Assembly: GCA_963768415.1 (NCBI GenBank)
Contig: CAVYHX010000014.1
Coordinates: 1-64,000 of the forward strand
From: CAVYHX01 sp963768415
GTDB taxonomy: Bacteria > Pseudomonadota > Gammaproteobacteria > UBA9214
Reading direction: 5' to 3'
Length of the DNA stretch: 64,000 nucleotides
The translations under genes were made by a program, and so were the position numbers. The stretch's first letter is position 1, and every line of letters starts with the position of its first letter. The notes under the pieces were generated by a model. The model worked only from the letters and a program-made list of their open reading frames with translations, did no database searches and had not been told where the DNA came from. Of the stretch, positions 9,596 to 21,044 are shown one piece after another.

Positions 9596-12133
9596 CTACA
9601 GCGACCTGGCCACCTCGAAGCGTTCAAACACCTCGATCTGGTCCCCGGCCTGAACACTGTAGTTCTTCACGCCGATACCGCATTCGGTTCCGGCCTTGAC
9701 CTCGTTGACGTCATCCTTGAAGCGCCGCAATGATTCAAGCTCGCCTTCATAGACCACCACGTTGTCGCGCAACACACGTATCGGTGCATTGCGGCGGACA
9801 ACACCGTCAACCACTATACAACCGGCAATGTCGCCCAGCTTGCGCGAACGGAATACTTCCTTGACTTCCGCCAGGCCGATGATCTCCTCCCGCTGTTCGG
9901 GACTCAGCATGCCACTGGCGGCCGCCCTTACATCATCAATTGCGTTGTAGATGACACTGTAATATTTCAGATCGACATTGTTTTCCTCGATCATGCGCTT
10001 GGACGAAGTATCGGCACGCACGTTGAAGCCGATGATAATGGCATTGGATGCGATCGCCAGGTTGACATCGGATTCATTGATACCACCGACACCTCCGGAG
10101 ACCACCTTGACCTTCACGTCTTTCTCCTCCGAGGTGATACCGGTCAACGCATCCATAAGCGCCTCGGCGCTGCCCTGCACATCCGCCTTGAGCACGATAT
10201 TGACCGAAGGTGTCTGGCCTTCGCCGACCTGCGAGAACACATCCTCGAGACGCGTTTGCTGCTGCATTGCCAGTCGCTGGTCGCGTGACTTGTCATGACG
10301 CAGTTCGGCCAGTTCACGTGCCTTGCGCTCATCGGCCACAACGATCACGTCATCACCTGCATTGGGTACCGCTGACAAGCCCAGCACCAGTGCCGGCATC
10401 GACGGACCCGCCTCGTCTATCTGCCTGCCGCTCTCGTCGAACATGGCGCGTACCCGGCCATATTCATGTCCCGTCAGAATCAGATCGCCCTTCTTGAGGA
10501 CGCCGTTCTGCACCAGGATGGTCGCGACGGCACCGCGCCCCTTGTCGAGGCTGGATTCAACAACAATACCGGTCGCCGGACAGTCCTGCACCGCAGTCAA
10601 CTCGAGCACTTCGGACTGCAGCAGGACGGCATCCAGCAGATTATCGACGCCCTCGCCGGTCTTGGCCGACACCGGGACAAATATAGTGTCGCCACCCCAT
10701 TCTTCCGGAATCACTTCCAGTGCCGCCAGTTCATTCTTGACGCGTTCCTGATCGGCCTCCGGCTTGTCAATCTTGTTGACGGCAATCACCAGCGGCACAC
10801 CGGCGGCCCTGGCATGCTGGACGGCCTCCTTGGTCTGCGGCTTGACGCCATCATCAGCGGCAACAACCAGAATAACGATATCGGTGACTTGCGCACCGCG
10901 GGCACGCATGGCGGTGAATGCCGCATGTCCCGGCGTATCCAGAAAGCTGATAACGCCCTTGTCTGTTTCAACGTGATAGGCACCGATATGCTGGGTTATT
11001 CCGCCTGCCTCGCCTTCAGCCACCTTGGTGCGCCGGATATAATCGAGCAGCGAGGTCTTGCCGTGGTCCACATGGCCCATGATAGTGACTACCGGCGGGC
11101 GTGGCAGCTGCTCTCCCTGCACTTCCTTGATCTTCTGTTCAAGCTCGTCTTCGAGTGCGTTTGCCTGCACCGATTTTGCGACGTGGCCCATCTCCTCGAC
11201 AATCAGTATGGCAGTATCCTGATCGAGCGCCTGGTTGATGTTCGCCATCACACCCATTTTCATGAGTGTCTTGATGACCTCGGCCGCCTTGACCGACATC
11301 TTCTGGGCAAGCTCGGACACCGCAATGCTCTCGGGCACTTCGACCTCGTGCACAACCGGCTCGGTTGGCATGGCAAATCCATGCTCGGCAGTACTGGTAA
11401 TGGTGACGCGCCTGGTTTTCGGTTTCTTCTTGCGCCGTCCGCTCTTGTCCGCTGCCACGTGCAGTTGCGAACGACCGTACTTGGTGGGTTTGCCGGCATC
11501 TGCCTGGCGCGGCTTGCGCTCGCCCTCTGCCGGCTTCTTCTGCCGGCCTTCGTCGCGCGCCGCCGCCCGGGTCTGTGCCTCTGCCGCCGCCGCCTGTTGC
11601 CTGGCTTCCTGCTCGGCCTTGAGACGCGACTCTTCGGCAGCCTGTTCCTCTTCTGCCTGTTTCTTGGCCGCATCACGCTTCTGGCGCGCGGCTTCTTCGC
11701 GCGCTTCCTCTTCTGCGCGAATGCGTGCCTTCTCTTCTGCTTCCTCGTCGAGTCGCTGCTGTTCCTCGGCAATCAGGTCGGCACGCTTCACATACGTGCG
11801 CTTCTTGCGAATCTCCACGTTCACGGTCTTGGTTTCCGAACGCGCGCCGCGCAGGGGTCCGCGGGCGCCCGGGGTACGGGGTGCCGCAACTGTCGTTTTC
11901 AATTCGCTCTGGGTTTTTCGCCGCAGCGTAATTTTATTCTGCGCGCCCCCGGATACGATGGTTCTCTTGCCATGGCTCTGGCGCAGAAAATCGAGCAGCT
12001 GGGTCTTCTCACTTTCTGTGATGGTCGCGTTTTCGTCATTGACATCAAGACCGGCCTCGCTGAGCTGCATTAGCAGACGCTCGGGCGGAACTCCGACTAC
12101 TTCGGCGAATTGTTTAACGGTTACTTCCGACAT
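9596..12133 (-). CDS. infB: Translation initiation factor IF-2
   Basis: Encodes 845 residues. It is the GTPase that places fMet-tRNA on the 30S subunit. The N-terminal IF2N module (about 1-55) is followed by a long charged Ala/Glu/Arg-rich linker (about 120-240) and a second IF2N-like segment. The G domain has G1 GHVDHGKTS (about 352), DTPGH, NKID and a SAK-type motif, followed by domains II-IV. The N-terminal linker is low complexity, and its opposite strand produces long spurious frames. The gene lies 15 bases after nusA and is co-transcribed with tRNA-fMet, its functional partner. Confidence 0.98.
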   Translation of the reverse strand: MSEVTVKQFAEVVGVPPERLLMQLSEAGLDVNDENATITESEKTQLLDFLRQSHGKRTIVSGGAQNKITLRRKTQSELKTTVAAPRTPGARGPLRGARSETKTVNVEIRKKRTYVKRADLIAEEQQRLDEEAEEKARIRAEEEAREEAARQKRDAAKKQAEEEQAAEESRLKAEQEARQQAAAAEAQTRAAARDEGRQKKPAEGERKPRQADAGKPTKYGRSQLHVAADKSGRRKKKPKTRRVTITSTAEHGFAMPTEPVVHEVEVPESIAVSELAQKMSVKAAEVIKTLMKMGVMANINQALDQDTAILIVEEMGHVAKSVQANALEDELEQKIKEVQGEQLPRPPVVTIMGHVDHGKTSLLDYIRRTKVAEGEAGGITQHIGAYHVETDKGVISFLDTPGHAAFTAMRARGAQVTDIVILVVAADDGVKPQTKEAVQHARAAGVPLVIAVNKIDKPEADQERVKNELAALEVIPEEWGGDTIFVPVSAKTGEGVDNLLDAVLLQSEVLELTAVQDCPATGIVVESSLDKGRGAVATILVQNGVLKKGDLILTGHEYGRVRAMFDESGRQIDEAGPSMPALVLGLSAVPNAGDDVIVVADERKARELAELRHDKSRDQRLAMQQQTRLEDVFSQVGEGQTPSVNIVLKADVQGSAEALMDALTGITSEEKDVKVKVVSGGVGGINESDVNLAIASNAIIIGFNVRADTSSKRMIEENNVDLKYYSVIYNAIDDVRAAASGMLSPEQREEIIGLAEVKEVFRSRKLGDIAGCIVVDGVVRRNAPIRVLRDNVVVYEGELESLRRFKDDVNEVKAGTECGIGVKNYSVQAGDQIEVFERFEVARSL

Positions 12134-12148
12134 CGTGAATCTGCTCCC

Positions 12149-13687
12149 TCAGTCCTGCGCCTCTTCAGCAAACCAGGGCGCGCGTGCAGTCATGATCAGT
12201 GCGCCGGCCCGCTGCTCATCCATACCCTCGATTACCATCAACTCGTCAACGGCCTGTTCTGCCAGATCTTCCATGGTGATCACGCCATGGCCGGCAAGCT
12301 CGTATGCCAGCCCCCGGTCCATACCCTCCATCTCCAGCAAGTCCGGTGCCGGCTCGACATCACCGAGCTTCTCCTCGTTCATGATCGCCTGGGTCAGCAA
12401 GACGTCCCGCGCCCTGCCACGCAGCTCCTCGACCATGTCCTCCTCGAATTCCTCGATCTGCAACAGCTCACTGTTGGGTACGTAGACAATTTCCTCGATG
12501 GTGGAGAAACCTTCCTGTACCAGGATGGCGGCAATTTCCTCATCGACATCGAGCTGCTTCTTGAACATGGCCTGCAGCTCCGCGGCCTCAGCCTCGCTTT
12601 TTTCCTCTGCCTGCGACTCATCCATGACATTGAGTTCCCAGCCGGTCAACTGGCTTGCCAGGCGCACATTCTGCCCGGCGCGCCCGATCGCCTGGGACAG
12701 CTGCTCTTCGACCACGGCGATATCCATGGTGTGGGTATCCTCATCAACCACAATGGAGGCAACTTCAGCCGGTGACATTGCATTGATCACGAACTGGGCC
12801 GGAATTTCGTCCCACAGAATGATATCGACACGTTCACCGGAGAGTTCCGTCGATACGGTCTGTACACGTGATCCACGCATACCGACGCAGGCACCCACCG
12901 GATCGATGCGCGGGTCATTGCTCTTCACCGCAATCTTGGCGCGCAGACCGGGATCGCGCGCCGCGGCCAGTATTTCGATCAGATCCTGACCCACCTCGGG
13001 CACTTCCAGCTTGAACAGTTCCAGCAGAAATTCCGGCGCAACCCGGCTGATAAACAATTGCGGTCCGCGTTGCTCGGCACTGACTTCACGCAGGTAACCC
13101 CGCAGGCGATCTCCCGGGCGGACTGCCTCCCGCGGAATCATCTCCTCGCGCAGGATGATCGCCTCGGCATTGGCACCCAGGTCCAGGTAGACGTTACCGC
13201 GCTCGACGCGCTTGACGACACCGGTCACCAGCTCACCCACCCGGTCACGATACGCGTCCACCACCATGGCACGCTCCGCCTCGCGCACCTTTTGCACGAT
13301 GACCTGTTTGGCGGTTTGCGCTCCGATGCGGCCAAATGTGACCGAGTCCATCGGCTCCTCGATATAATCTCCATGCTCCAGCGCAGGGTCTTTCTCCCGC
13401 GCCTCTGCGAGCGTGATCTGGCGCTCGGGGAATTCGTATACCAGGACATCTTCATCGTCAGGATCAGCCCCGGCAGCAACCGCTTCATCGATCACCTGCC
13501 AGCGACGAAATGTCTGGTAGTCACCGGTCTCGCGGTCAATGGCAACACGCGCGTCGATCTCTCCGCCTGCGTGTTTACGGGTGGCAGTGGCGAGTGCAAT
13601 TTCGATGGCCTCGAAAATCACATTCTTGTCGATACCCTTTTCATTGGATACCGCATCCACGACCATCAGAATTTCCTTCTTGTCCAT
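12149..13687 (-). CDS. nusA: Transcription termination/antitermination factor NusA
   Basis: Encodes 512 residues, similar to E. coli (495). It is an RNA polymerase-associated elongation, pausing and antitermination factor. Order: N-terminal RNAP-binding domain (1-130, starting [16 protein letters not shown]), S1 ([19 protein letters not shown], about 135-200), two KH domains ([11 protein letters not shown] and [16 protein letters not shown]) and C-terminal acidic repeats (AR1/AR2, ending [22 protein letters not shown]). It follows rimP by 26 bases. Confidence 0.98.
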   Translation of the reverse strand: MDKKEILMVVDAVSNEKGIDKNVIFEAIEIALATATRKHAGGEIDARVAIDRETGDYQTFRRWQVIDEAVAAGADPDDEDVLVYEFPERQITLAEAREKDPALEHGDYIEEPMDSVTFGRIGAQTAKQVIVQKVREAERAMVVDAYRDRVGELVTGVVKRVERGNVYLDLGANAEAIILREEMIPREAVRPGDRLRGYLREVSAEQRGPQLFISRVAPEFLLELFKLEVPEVGQDLIEILAAARDPGLRAKIAVKSNDPRIDPVGACVGMRGSRVQTVSTELSGERVDIILWDEIPAQFVINAMSPAEVASIVVDEDTHTMDIAVVEEQLSQAIGRAGQNVRLASQLTGWELNVMDESQAEEKSEAEAAELQAMFKKQLDVDEEIAAILVQEGFSTIEEIVYVPNSELLQIEEFEEDMVEELRGRARDVLLTQAIMNEEKLGDVEPAPDLLEMEGMDRGLAYELAGHGVITMEDLAEQAVDELMVIEGMDEQRAGALIMTARAPWFAEEAQD

Positions 13688-13713
13688 TCCCTTTAAACCT
13701 CCAAGTCCGGTAT

Positions 13714-14172
13714 TCAGTACTCCGGCACCAGGCGTGCCTGATCAATCTGGTCGAATGGCAGGCTGATCTCCTGATCATCCTGCATAATCACTACATTATC
13801 GTCCCGCATGCCCGTCAGACGTCCCTTGAATTTGCGCTGGCCCTCAATCGGGTAGCTCAGACGCAATTTCACCACCTGGCCGGTGAAGCGCTCGAAGTCC
13901 TCACGCTTGAACAACAACCGGTCCAGCCCGGGTGACGAGACCTCCAGTGTGTAGTGTTCCTTGATCGGATCTTCCACATCGAGCACACCACTCACGTGAT
14001 AACTCACGGCCTGGCAGTCGTCTACCGAAATGCCATCCGCACTGTCGATGTAGACACGCAACAGGCCACCACCCTTGCTACCCCGCTGATATTCCACACC
14101 CACCAGGTCGTAACCCAGTGAGCGGATACCAGGCTCAAGTAACGCGCCGATATGTAAGGGGTCCTGCCTCAT
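13714..14172 (-). CDS. rimP: Ribosome maturation factor RimP
   Basis: Encodes 152 residues from the chosen ATG at 14172. It is needed for 30S maturation. DLVGVEY near the N-terminus, [21 protein letters not shown] and [12 protein letters not shown] are diagnostic. An upstream in-frame ATG at 14223 would add 17 residues, but that codon lies inside the terminator hairpin after tRNA-fMet. The shorter form also aligns with the E. coli start spacing (28 residues to the VEY/IEF block), so the shorter start is preferred. Confidence 0.95.
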   Translation of the reverse strand: MRQDPLHIGALLEPGIRSLGYDLVGVEYQRGSKGGGLLRVYIDSADGISVDDCQAVSYHVSGVLDVEDPIKEHYTLEVSSPGLDRLLFKREDFERFTGQVVKLRLSYPIEGQRKFKGRLTGMRDDNVVIMQDDQEISLPFDQIDQARLVPEY

Positions 14173-14204
14173 TACCACTTCATCGCACTGCAATCTGCAT
14201 TCCG

Positions 14205-14230
14205 GAAACAAAAAATGGGCCAAAGGCCCA
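14205..14230 (-). terminator. Terminator/attenuator between tRNA-fMet and rimP
   Basis: On the minus strand TGGGCC-TTT-GGCCCA is followed by TTTTTTG, a textbook intrinsic terminator. It would end the tRNA transcript and let only part of transcription continue into rimP-nusA-infB. A readthrough arrangement of this kind is known in the E. coli metY-nusA operon. Confidence 0.8.
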
Positions 14231-14341
14231 CTCCATGAACTCCGAAACTGTTCTCATGTGGAGTCTAACCAAAGTGGCTACACTCCAGCCCTGCGGTCCG
14301 GCCCCGGGCCAACAAAATACCCCACAGTGGGTCCGTAAATA

Positions 14342-14418
<77 letters not shown>

Positions 14419-14431
14419 TCAACGGCCCGGA

Positions 14432-14460
14432 AGTGTAGCGATTGCTTCACACCTTTTCAA
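14432..14460 (-). promoter_or_regulatory. Sigma70 promoter of the tRNA-fMet/rimP operon
   Basis: On the minus strand TTGAAA (14460-14455), a 17-base spacer and TACACT (14437-14432) are followed by a GC-rich discriminator, 13 bases before the mature tRNA 5' end. The GC-rich discriminator suggests growth-rate (stringent) control. Confidence 0.75.
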
Positions 14461-14607
14461 GCTATCAACGCCACTACGCAACATAAAGTGCCCGGAACAG
14501 GCAACAAACCCGGGGCAGAACCCTGCCGGAGTGATAACGAAGAGAAGCGAGCGGCTGATCGCGGGCGGCTGACAGCACCGATAGGGACGCAGTTGATCAG
14601 GGATAGA

Positions 14608-14622
14608 TGAGAATAATTCTCA
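14608..14622. promoter_or_regulatory. Candidate Fur box
   Basis: The 15-base palindrome TGAGAATAATTCTCA matches the 7-1-7 Fur consensus (TGATAAT-N-ATTATCA) at all but two symmetric positions. It lies 25 bases after the nuoN stop and about 150 bases upstream of the tRNA-fMet -35 box. A fur gene is present in the window at 51782-52195. No promoter clearly overlaps the site. Confidence 0.55.
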
Positions 14623-14646
14623 CCTGGACCCGCGCCCGGGCCCGGA

Positions 14647-16083
14647 TCAGGTCAGCACCCGGGTACACAGGGCCAGCAGGCCGCCCGGAAACAGGCCCAG
14701 ACCCAGCACCAGCAGCCCGTTCAGGCTCATCGCCAGCTGCATGTCCGCACTGACCACCAGCGGGGTCGTTTCCTCGGCGCTGTCGAAGTACATCAGCTTG
14801 ACCACGCGCAGGTAATAAAAAGCACCGATAATGGAGAAAAATACCGCCACCAAAGCCAGCCAGACCATATCGACATGGATGACCGCCTGCAGTACCGACA
14901 GCTTGGCATAAAACCCGACCGTCGGCGGCACCCCGGCCATGGAAAACATCAGGATGAGCATCATGAAGGCATACCACGGACTGCGGTCATTCAAACCCTT
15001 GAAGTCATCCAGCCACTCGGCCTCCAGGTCATTACGGCTCAGCAGGATGATCATGCCGAAACCCCCGATGGCCATCAGCGCGTAGGTGATGGCATAGAAC
15101 ATGGCGGCTGAAAATCCTTCCGCGGTACCGGCCAGGATACCCAGCAGCAAAAAACCCACATGCGAAATTGTTGAGTAGGCAAACATGCGCTTCAGGTTGG
15201 TTTGCGCAATGGCGATCACATTTCCCAGTGCCAGCGACAACACTGCCAGGATGGTCAGCATTCCCTGCCAGTCGAACGCAAGTTCTCCCAGGGTTTCCAC
15301 CAGCAGACGCATGGCCATGCCGAATGCGGCTATCTTGGGGGCACTGCCGATGAACAGGGTAACCGGCGTGGGTGCACCGTGATAGACATCCGGCACCCAC
15401 ATATGAAACGGCACGGCGCCGAACTTGAATGCCAGTCCGACCATGATAAAACACAGCGCAAAAATGAGGATCATGCTGTTTTCATCCGTTCCCGCCAGCA
15501 CCTCGGCAATCCCGGCTATATCGAGACTGCCGGTCGCCCCGTATAGCATCGACATCCCGTACAGCAGCATGCCGGAAGCCAGCGCCCCCAGGACAAAATA
15601 TTTCATGGCCGCCTCCGAGGCGGATGCGGAATCCCGGTCAAATGCGACCATGGCATACAGCGACAATGACAACAGTTCCAGACCGAGGTAGATGGTCAGC
15701 AGGTTATGGGCCGATACCAGTACCAGCATACCCAGTACGGCAAATAACCCGAGGATGTAATATTCGCCGCGCAACCGGCCCCGCGTGGCGTGGTAATTGC
15801 TTGCATACAGAAAGGCACCCAGGGTAATCACTGCAATACTTGCCTTCAGCAGCGCAGCCATCGGGTCGTGCACAAAGGTTCCACCAAGCACGACCAGGGT
15901 ATCGATCTGCAGCATGTACACGCTGATCGCCGCCACGCCCAGCAAGGTGAACTGGCACAGCACATAACTTAACCGGGGCCTCCGCTGACCCAGGACGGCC
16001 TCCACGACGAGGATGCTACAGGCCATGATCAGCAGAAAGATTTCTGCTGCCAGTGGTGCAAATTCAGCTACAGGATAGTTCAT
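14647..16083 (-). CDS. nuoN: NADH-quinone oxidoreductase subunit N
   Basis: Encodes 478 residues. It is an antiporter-like membrane subunit of complex I that takes part in proton pumping. The protein is almost wholly hydrophobic with about 14 predicted membrane helices. Conserved stretches include the Glu-bearing [42 protein letters not shown] with its channel Lys, and [18 protein letters not shown]. It is the last gene of the nuo operon, 13 bases after nuoM. Confidence 0.97.
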   Translation of the reverse strand: MNYPVAEFAPLAAEIFLLIMACSILVVEAVLGQRRPRLSYVLCQFTLLGVAAISVYMLQIDTLVVLGGTFVHDPMAALLKASIAVITLGAFLYASNYHATRGRLRGEYYILGLFAVLGMLVLVSAHNLLTIYLGLELLSLSLYAMVAFDRDSASASEAAMKYFVLGALASGMLLYGMSMLYGATGSLDIAGIAEVLAGTDENSMILIFALCFIMVGLAFKFGAVPFHMWVPDVYHGAPTPVTLFIGSAPKIAAFGMAMRLLVETLGELAFDWQGMLTILAVLSLALGNVIAIAQTNLKRMFAYSTISHVGFLLLGILAGTAEGFSAAMFYAITYALMAIGGFGMIILLSRNDLEAEWLDDFKGLNDRSPWYAFMMLILMFSMAGVPPTVGFYAKLSVLQAVIHVDMVWLALVAVFFSIIGAFYYLRVVKLMYFDSAEETTPLVVSADMQLAMSLNGLLVLGLGLFPGGLLALCTRVLT

Positions 16084-16096
16084 AAGCTAATCCGGT

Positions 16097-17647
16097 TTAG
16101 TTCCCTGCGCCCAGCAGCGCCAGGCCGGACTCGACCGGCAGCTTCGACACTGACAGATGCGCCAGCAATTGATCGACGCTGGCATGCATCACCTCCACCA
16201 GCGGCGCCGGCCAGAGACCGAACAGCAACACCACAACGGCCAGGCTCGCCAGCACGAAAAATTCACGTTTATTGATGTCTTCCAGCTGCCTGACGTTGTC
16301 ATTCGCGATCTCGCCGAAGATAACCCGCTTGACCATCCACAGGGTATAGGCGGCACCCAGTATCAGGGTGGTCGCCGCCAGCAACGCAAACCAGAAGTTG
16401 GCCTTGAAGCTTGCCAGGATCACCATGAATTCACCCACAAATCCGGAGGTACCCGGCAGGCCGGCATTGGCCATGGCAAACAGCATCATGAAGGCCGCAA
16501 ATACCGGCATGGTATTGACTACACCGCCATAATCACTGATCTGCCGGCTATGCATGCGGTCATACAGCACACCGACGCAGAGGAACAGCGCCCCGGAAAT
16601 GAACCCGTGCGAAATCATCTGCACCATCCCGCCTTCCATACCCAGCGCCGCGCCCTGCAGCGACCCGCTGTTATCCAGCAGGGTAAAGGCGAGAAATATC
16701 CCCAGCGTCACGAAACCCATGTGTGCAATGGATGAATAGGCAATCAGCTTTTTCATGTCATTCTGCACCAGCGCGACAAAACCGATATAGACCACCGCCA
16801 CCAGCGACATCAGGATGATCAGCCAGTCAAGGGCATGGCTGGCATCCGGAGTGATCGGCAGACTGAAGCGCAGAAAACCGTAGCCACCGATCTTCAGCAT
16901 AATGGCCGCCAGGATCACCGAGCCGCCGGTGGGTGCCTCAACGTGCGCATCCGGCAACCAGGTATGCACCGGCCACATCGGCACCTTCACGGCGAACGCC
17001 AGCAGAAAGGCGATAAAGATCAGTACCTGCTCGGTCATATCCAGCTGCAGCATATGAAAATCGAGGATGCCGAAACTGCCGGACTGCAGGTACATGTAGA
17101 TCAGCGCAACCAGCATGAAAACCGAGCCGAAGAACGTATACAGAAAAAACTTTATCGTGGCATACACACGCCGCGGCCCGCCCCAGACACCGATAATCAG
17201 GAACATCGGCACCAGCATGGCCTCCCAGAAGACATAGAACAGCACGGCGTCAAGCGCGGCGAATACGCCGTTCATCAGGCCTTCCATGATCAGGAATGAT
17301 GCCATGTACTGCGCCGTCTTCTCCTGGATGACCTGCCAGCCGGCCACTACCACGAGCACCGTGGTAAACGTCGTCAGGATAATCAACGGCATGGAGATTC
17401 CGTCCACACCGAGGTGGTAATTGGCATTGAAGGCGTCAATCCATGGCAACAGCTCCTGGTACTGCATGACCGCTGTTGTCATATCGAAATGCGTGTACAG
17501 GAGGATACTCAGGAAAAATGTTGCCGTGGAGACAACCAGCGCTGTCTGGCGGCAGGCCGTATTACCCAGCGCATCCATTATGAGCAGCGCAATACCCCCG
17601 GCTACGGGCAGCCAGATCAGGGCACTCAGTAACGGAAAATCGGTCAT
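16097..17647 (-). CDS. nuoM: NADH-quinone oxidoreductase subunit M
   Basis: Encodes 516 residues. It is an antiporter-like proton-pumping subunit of complex I. Key pieces are YVFWEAMLVPMFLIIGVWGG (conserved Glu), KVPMWPVHTWLPDAHVEAPTGGSVILA (channel Lys and His) and the MKKLIAYSSIAHMGFVTLG helix. About 14 membrane segments are expected. Its start overlaps the end of nuoL by 4 bases, indicating translational coupling. Confidence 0.97.
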   Translation of the reverse strand: MTDFPLLSALIWLPVAGGIALLIMDALGNTACRQTALVVSTATFFLSILLYTHFDMTTAVMQYQELLPWIDAFNANYHLGVDGISMPLIILTTFTTVLVVVAGWQVIQEKTAQYMASFLIMEGLMNGVFAALDAVLFYVFWEAMLVPMFLIIGVWGGPRRVYATIKFFLYTFFGSVFMLVALIYMYLQSGSFGILDFHMLQLDMTEQVLIFIAFLLAFAVKVPMWPVHTWLPDAHVEAPTGGSVILAAIMLKIGGYGFLRFSLPITPDASHALDWLIILMSLVAVVYIGFVALVQNDMKKLIAYSSIAHMGFVTLGIFLAFTLLDNSGSLQGAALGMEGGMVQMISHGFISGALFLCVGVLYDRMHSRQISDYGGVVNTMPVFAAFMMLFAMANAGLPGTSGFVGEFMVILASFKANFWFALLAATTLILGAAYTLWMVKRVIFGEIANDNVRQLEDINKREFFVLASLAVVVLLFGLWPAPLVEVMHASVDQLLAHLSVSKLPVESGLALLGAGN

Positions 17648-19614
17648 GCGCCCGCCCCCGGTGTCCTGAAGACAAACCAGAAAACCATCAGCAGCAGGCC
17701 GATAATCATGCTGAAGGCATAGTGATACAGATAACCCGACTGCACATTCCTCACCACGCTCGCCACCCAGCCGACCACGCGCGCACTGCCGTTGACAATG
17801 AAGCCGTCGATGATCGTGGTGTCACCGATTTTCCAGAGCAGCTGACCGACGCCGCGCGCACCGCCGGCAAACACGGCCTCGTTGAAATCATCTGCATAGT
17901 ATTTGTTGACCAGTACCTTGTAGATGGTGCCGAAGCGCTGTTTCACATTGTCGGCGATCGATGGATTCTTTACATAGATGTACCAGGCCGTCGCCACACC
18001 GGCGATCGCCAGGTAGACCGCGGGTCCGCCAAAGGCATGCAGCACGAAACTGACCGGCCCGTGATAGTGCTCGCCGATTGCCGTCAGGACGTCATGCTGC
18101 GGGGCCACATGGATCACCCCGTTGAAGAAATCACCGAACACCACCGGGTCGATCAGGTAACCCGCCAGCACGGAGGGGATCGCCAGCATCACCAGCGGGA
18201 ACACCACCACAAACGGGGTCTCGTGCAGGTGCTCGCGGGTGTGATCATCCATGCGCGGTTTGCCATGAAACACCAGGAAATACATGCGGAAGCTGTACAG
18301 GGCGGTGATAAACACACCGGCCAGCACGGCAACGTAAACCAGACCGGCGCCCGGCAGGTGCGAATGGCGCACCGCCTCGATGATGGTGTCCTTGGAATAA
18401 AAGCCGGAGAAAAACGGGGTACCGATCAGCGCCAGCGAACCGATCAGTGACGTGATCCAGGTGATCGGCATGTACTTGCGCAGCCCGCCCATGTTGCGGA
18501 TGTCCTGTTCGTGGTGCATGGCGATAATCACGGAGCCTGCAGCCAGAAACAGCAGCGCCTTGAAAAAGGCATGCGTCATCAGGTGAAAGATACCCGCGGC
18601 ATAGGCCGAGACACCCAGCGCTACCGTCATGTAACCGAGCTGCGACAGTGTCGAGTAGGCCACCACGCGCTTGATGTCGTTCTGCACAATACCGAGGAAC
18701 CCCATAAACAGTGCAGTGATGGCGCCGATCGTCATAACGAACACCAGGGCCGTCTGCGACAGTTCAAACAGCGGCGACATGCGCGCCACCATGAAAATAC
18801 CGGCAGTGACCATGGTTGCGGCATGGATAAGCGCCGAGATCGGCGTCGGGCCTTCCATGGAATCCGGCAGCCAGACATGCAGGGGAACCTGCGCCGACTT
18901 GCCCATGGCGCCGATAAACAGCAGGATGCAGATCACGCTCATCAGTTGCCATTCATGGCCGGCAAATATTTCATAGCTGGTACCCGCGAGCGCAGGGGCG
19001 GCCGCGAACACCGTCGCATAGTCCATACTGTTGAAGAAGCTGTAAATCGCCGCGATACCCAGCAGGAAACCGAAGTCCCCGACCCGGTTGACCAGGAATG
19101 CCTTGAGGTTGGCGTAGATCGCCGTCGGCCGCGTGTACCAGAAACCGATCAGCAGGTAAGACACCAGCCCCACCGCCTCCCAGCCGAAGAACAGCTGCAG
19201 GAAGTTGTTGGCCATCACCAGCATCAGCATCGAGAAGGTAAACAGCGCGATATAGCTGAAGAAACGCTGGTAACCCGGATCATCGTGCATGTAGCCGATG
19301 GTATAGATGTGCACCATCAGGGAGACAAAGGTCACGACCGTCATCATCAGAGCGGTAAGATTGTCGATCAGAAATCCGATTTCAAAACGCACCCCGTCCG
19401 ACACCAGCCAGGTATAGACACTGGCATTGTAAACAGCGGCACCATCGAATACGTGCTGCTTGAGTACGTACAGCGACAGTATAAATGACACACCGACACC
19501 CAGGATCGTCACAGTGTGCGCACCGGCACGCCCGATCTGCCTGCCGAACAAGCCGGCAATAATCGCACCCAGCAAGGGGGCAAGCGGAATGGCAAGGTAG
19601 ATATTTTCCATCAC
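17644..19614 (-). CDS. nuoL: NADH-quinone oxidoreductase subunit L
   Basis: Encodes 656 residues. It is the distal proton-pumping subunit, with a C-terminal lateral helix extension that accounts for its size over NuoM/N. The FFGWEAVGLVSYLLIGFWY segment, KSAQVPLHVWLPDSMEGPTPISALIHAATMV and IKRVVAYSTLSQLGYM motifs identify it. It lies 1 base after nuoK and overlaps nuoM by 4 bases. Confidence 0.97.
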   Translation of the reverse strand: MMENIYLAIPLAPLLGAIIAGLFGRQIGRAGAHTVTILGVGVSFILSLYVLKQHVFDGAAVYNASVYTWLVSDGVRFEIGFLIDNLTALMMTVVTFVSLMVHIYTIGYMHDDPGYQRFFSYIALFTFSMLMLVMANNFLQLFFGWEAVGLVSYLLIGFWYTRPTAIYANLKAFLVNRVGDFGFLLGIAAIYSFFNSMDYATVFAAAPALAGTSYEIFAGHEWQLMSVICILLFIGAMGKSAQVPLHVWLPDSMEGPTPISALIHAATMVTAGIFMVARMSPLFELSQTALVFVMTIGAITALFMGFLGIVQNDIKRVVAYSTLSQLGYMTVALGVSAYAAGIFHLMTHAFFKALLFLAAGSVIIAMHHEQDIRNMGGLRKYMPITWITSLIGSLALIGTPFFSGFYSKDTIIEAVRHSHLPGAGLVYVAVLAGVFITALYSFRMYFLVFHGKPRMDDHTREHLHETPFVVVFPLVMLAIPSVLAGYLIDPVVFGDFFNGVIHVAPQHDVLTAIGEHYHGPVSFVLHAFGGPAVYLAIAGVATAWYIYVKNPSIADNVKQRFGTIYKVLVNKYYADDFNEAVFAGGARGVGQLLWKIGDTTIIDGFIVNGSARVVGWVASVVRNVQSGYLYHYAFSMIIGLLLMVFWFVFRTPGAGA

Positions 19615-19615
19615 A

Positions 19616-19921
19616 CTATCCCTTCAGCGTATCCAGGTCGTCGACATTGATTGTCTGGCGGTTACGGAACAGCACCACCAGGATCGCCAGCCCGATGGCG
19701 GATTCGGCCGCGGCAACCGTGAGGATAAAGAACACGAATACCTGGCCGGCGGTATCACCCAGAAAATAGGAAAAGGCGATAAAGTTCATATTCACCGCGA
19801 GCAGCATCAATTCGATCGCCATCAGCAGGATGATGACGTTCTTGCGGTTCAGGAAAATCCCCGCCACGCTCAGGCCGAACAGGATGGCCCCGAGAACAAG
19901 ATAGTCTGAAAGTGCAATCAT
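19616..19921 (-). CDS. nuoK: NADH-quinone oxidoreductase subunit K
   Basis: Encodes 101 residues with three membrane helices, the normal size. It carries the conserved [14 protein letters not shown] segment with the membrane Glu important for proton transfer, and [19 protein letters not shown] with the second Glu. It lies between nuoJ and nuoL. Confidence 0.97.
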   Translation of the reverse strand: MIALSDYLVLGAILFGLSVAGIFLNRKNVIILLMAIELMLLAVNMNFIAFSYFLGDTAGQVFVFFILTVAAAESAIGLAILVVLFRNRQTINVDDLDTLKG

Positions 19922-19933
19922 TTTTCTATTTGC

Positions 19934-20539
19934 CTAATGCTTTTCTTCAGAGTTCATCTTCACCACGCGCACGCGGTCGGCGGCTTTCACAGCGATCTGC
20001 TCTGCCGGGTTCTGGTATTTCGTTTCCGGCCGCTTGCGCATGGTCAGTGCGATGGCGGCGATGATCGCGACCAGCAGGATGACCGAGGCAATCTCGAACG
20101 GGTAGACATAGTCGGTATAGAGCACGCTGCCAAGTTCACGAACATTGCTGTAATCCGCACCGTGACGCTCGGGAACTGCGACCACATCGGCACCGAAATT
20201 ACGTGCACGCACAACCATGAACATCTCGATCACTATCAGCGCGGCAACAGTGAGTCCAACCGGCAGATACCGGATAAATCCCTCGCGCAACGGAGAGGTA
20301 TTGATATCGAGCATCATCACAACGAACAGGAACAGCACCATCACCGCACCAACATAGACAAGCACCAGTACGATGGCGAGAAATTCAGCTTCCAGCATTA
20401 GCCACAGACCGGCGCAGGTAAAAAATGCCAGTACCAGGTGCAGTGCTGCATACACCGGATTCCGGACGGTAATGACACGGCCCGCGGCATACAGCAGGAG
20501 TGCTGCCAGAAAATAAAAAACGAAGCGTTCAAATTCCAT
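19934..20539 (-). CDS. nuoJ: NADH-quinone oxidoreductase subunit J
   Basis: Encodes 201 residues from the ATG at 20539. A longer frame to 20581 would overlap nuoI and is not needed. It is a membrane subunit with about five helices. AALHLVLAFFTCAGLWLMLEAEFLAIVLVLVYVGAVMVLFLFVVMML is split here into its recognisable parts: EAEFLAIVLVLVYVGA and VLFLFVVMMLDI. The start lies 4 bases after the nuoI stop. Confidence 0.96.
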   Translation of the reverse strand: MEFERFVFYFLAALLLYAAGRVITVRNPVYAALHLVLAFFTCAGLWLMLEAEFLAIVLVLVYVGAVMVLFLFVVMMLDINTSPLREGFIRYLPVGLTVAALIVIEMFMVVRARNFGADVVAVPERHGADYSNVRELGSVLYTDYVYPFEIASVILLVAIIAAIALTMRKRPETKYQNPAEQIAVKAADRVRVVKMNSEEKH

Positions 20540-20543
20540 ATTG

Positions 20544-21032
20544 TTACCTGTAAGCTGCGTCCGCCTGACGGTCTGCTGCAATCTGCGCCTCGTGCTTGTC
20601 GCCGATTTCCAGCAGCATCTCCTTGGTCATGATGTTTTCACCGCGATTCTCGAAACTGTATTCGAAGATGCGCGTCTCGACGATGGAATCCACCGGGCAG
20701 GACTCTTCACAGAAGCCGCAATAGATACACTTGAACAGATCGATATCATAACGGGTGGTGCGCCGCGTCCCGTCTGCGCGCTCCTCCGCCTCGATGGTGA
20801 TCGCCAGTGCCGGACATACCGCCTCGCAGAGCTTGCAGGCAATGCAGCGCTCTTCGCCATTGGGATAGCGGCGCAGGGCATGCAGGCCGCGGAAACGGTA
20901 TGACTGCGGCGTCTTCTCTTCCGGATACTGCACGGTAATCTTGCGTGAAAACAGCCGTCTTCCGGTCAGGCCCATGCCCTTGCGCAGCTCGGCGAGGGTC
21001 AGACTTTTTAGAAAGCGGCTAAAAGTTGTCAT
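20544..21032 (-). CDS. nuoI: NADH-quinone oxidoreductase subunit I (two [4Fe-4S])
   Basis: Encodes 162 residues. It is the ferredoxin-like peripheral-arm subunit carrying clusters N6a and N6b. The two complete motifs are [12 protein letters not shown] (about residues 61-72) and [12 protein letters not shown] (about 100-111). It sits 12 bases after nuoH. Confidence 0.97.
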   Translation of the reverse strand: MTTFSRFLKSLTLAELRKGMGLTGRRLFSRKITVQYPEEKTPQSYRFRGLHALRRYPNGEERCIACKLCEAVCPALAITIEAEERADGTRRTTRYDIDLFKCIYCGFCEESCPVDSIVETRIFEYSFENRGENIMTKEMLLEIGDKHEAQIAADRQADAAYR

Positions 21033-21044
21033 GTCAGCATGATC

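Noticed and set aside
10466..12073. 535-codon plus-strand frame opposite infB
   Set aside because: It is a shadow of the high-GC infB coding frame, with no domain or ribosome site.
14173..14223. Longer RimP N-terminus
   Set aside because: The upstream ATG lies in the terminator hairpin and the extra residues are not family-like.
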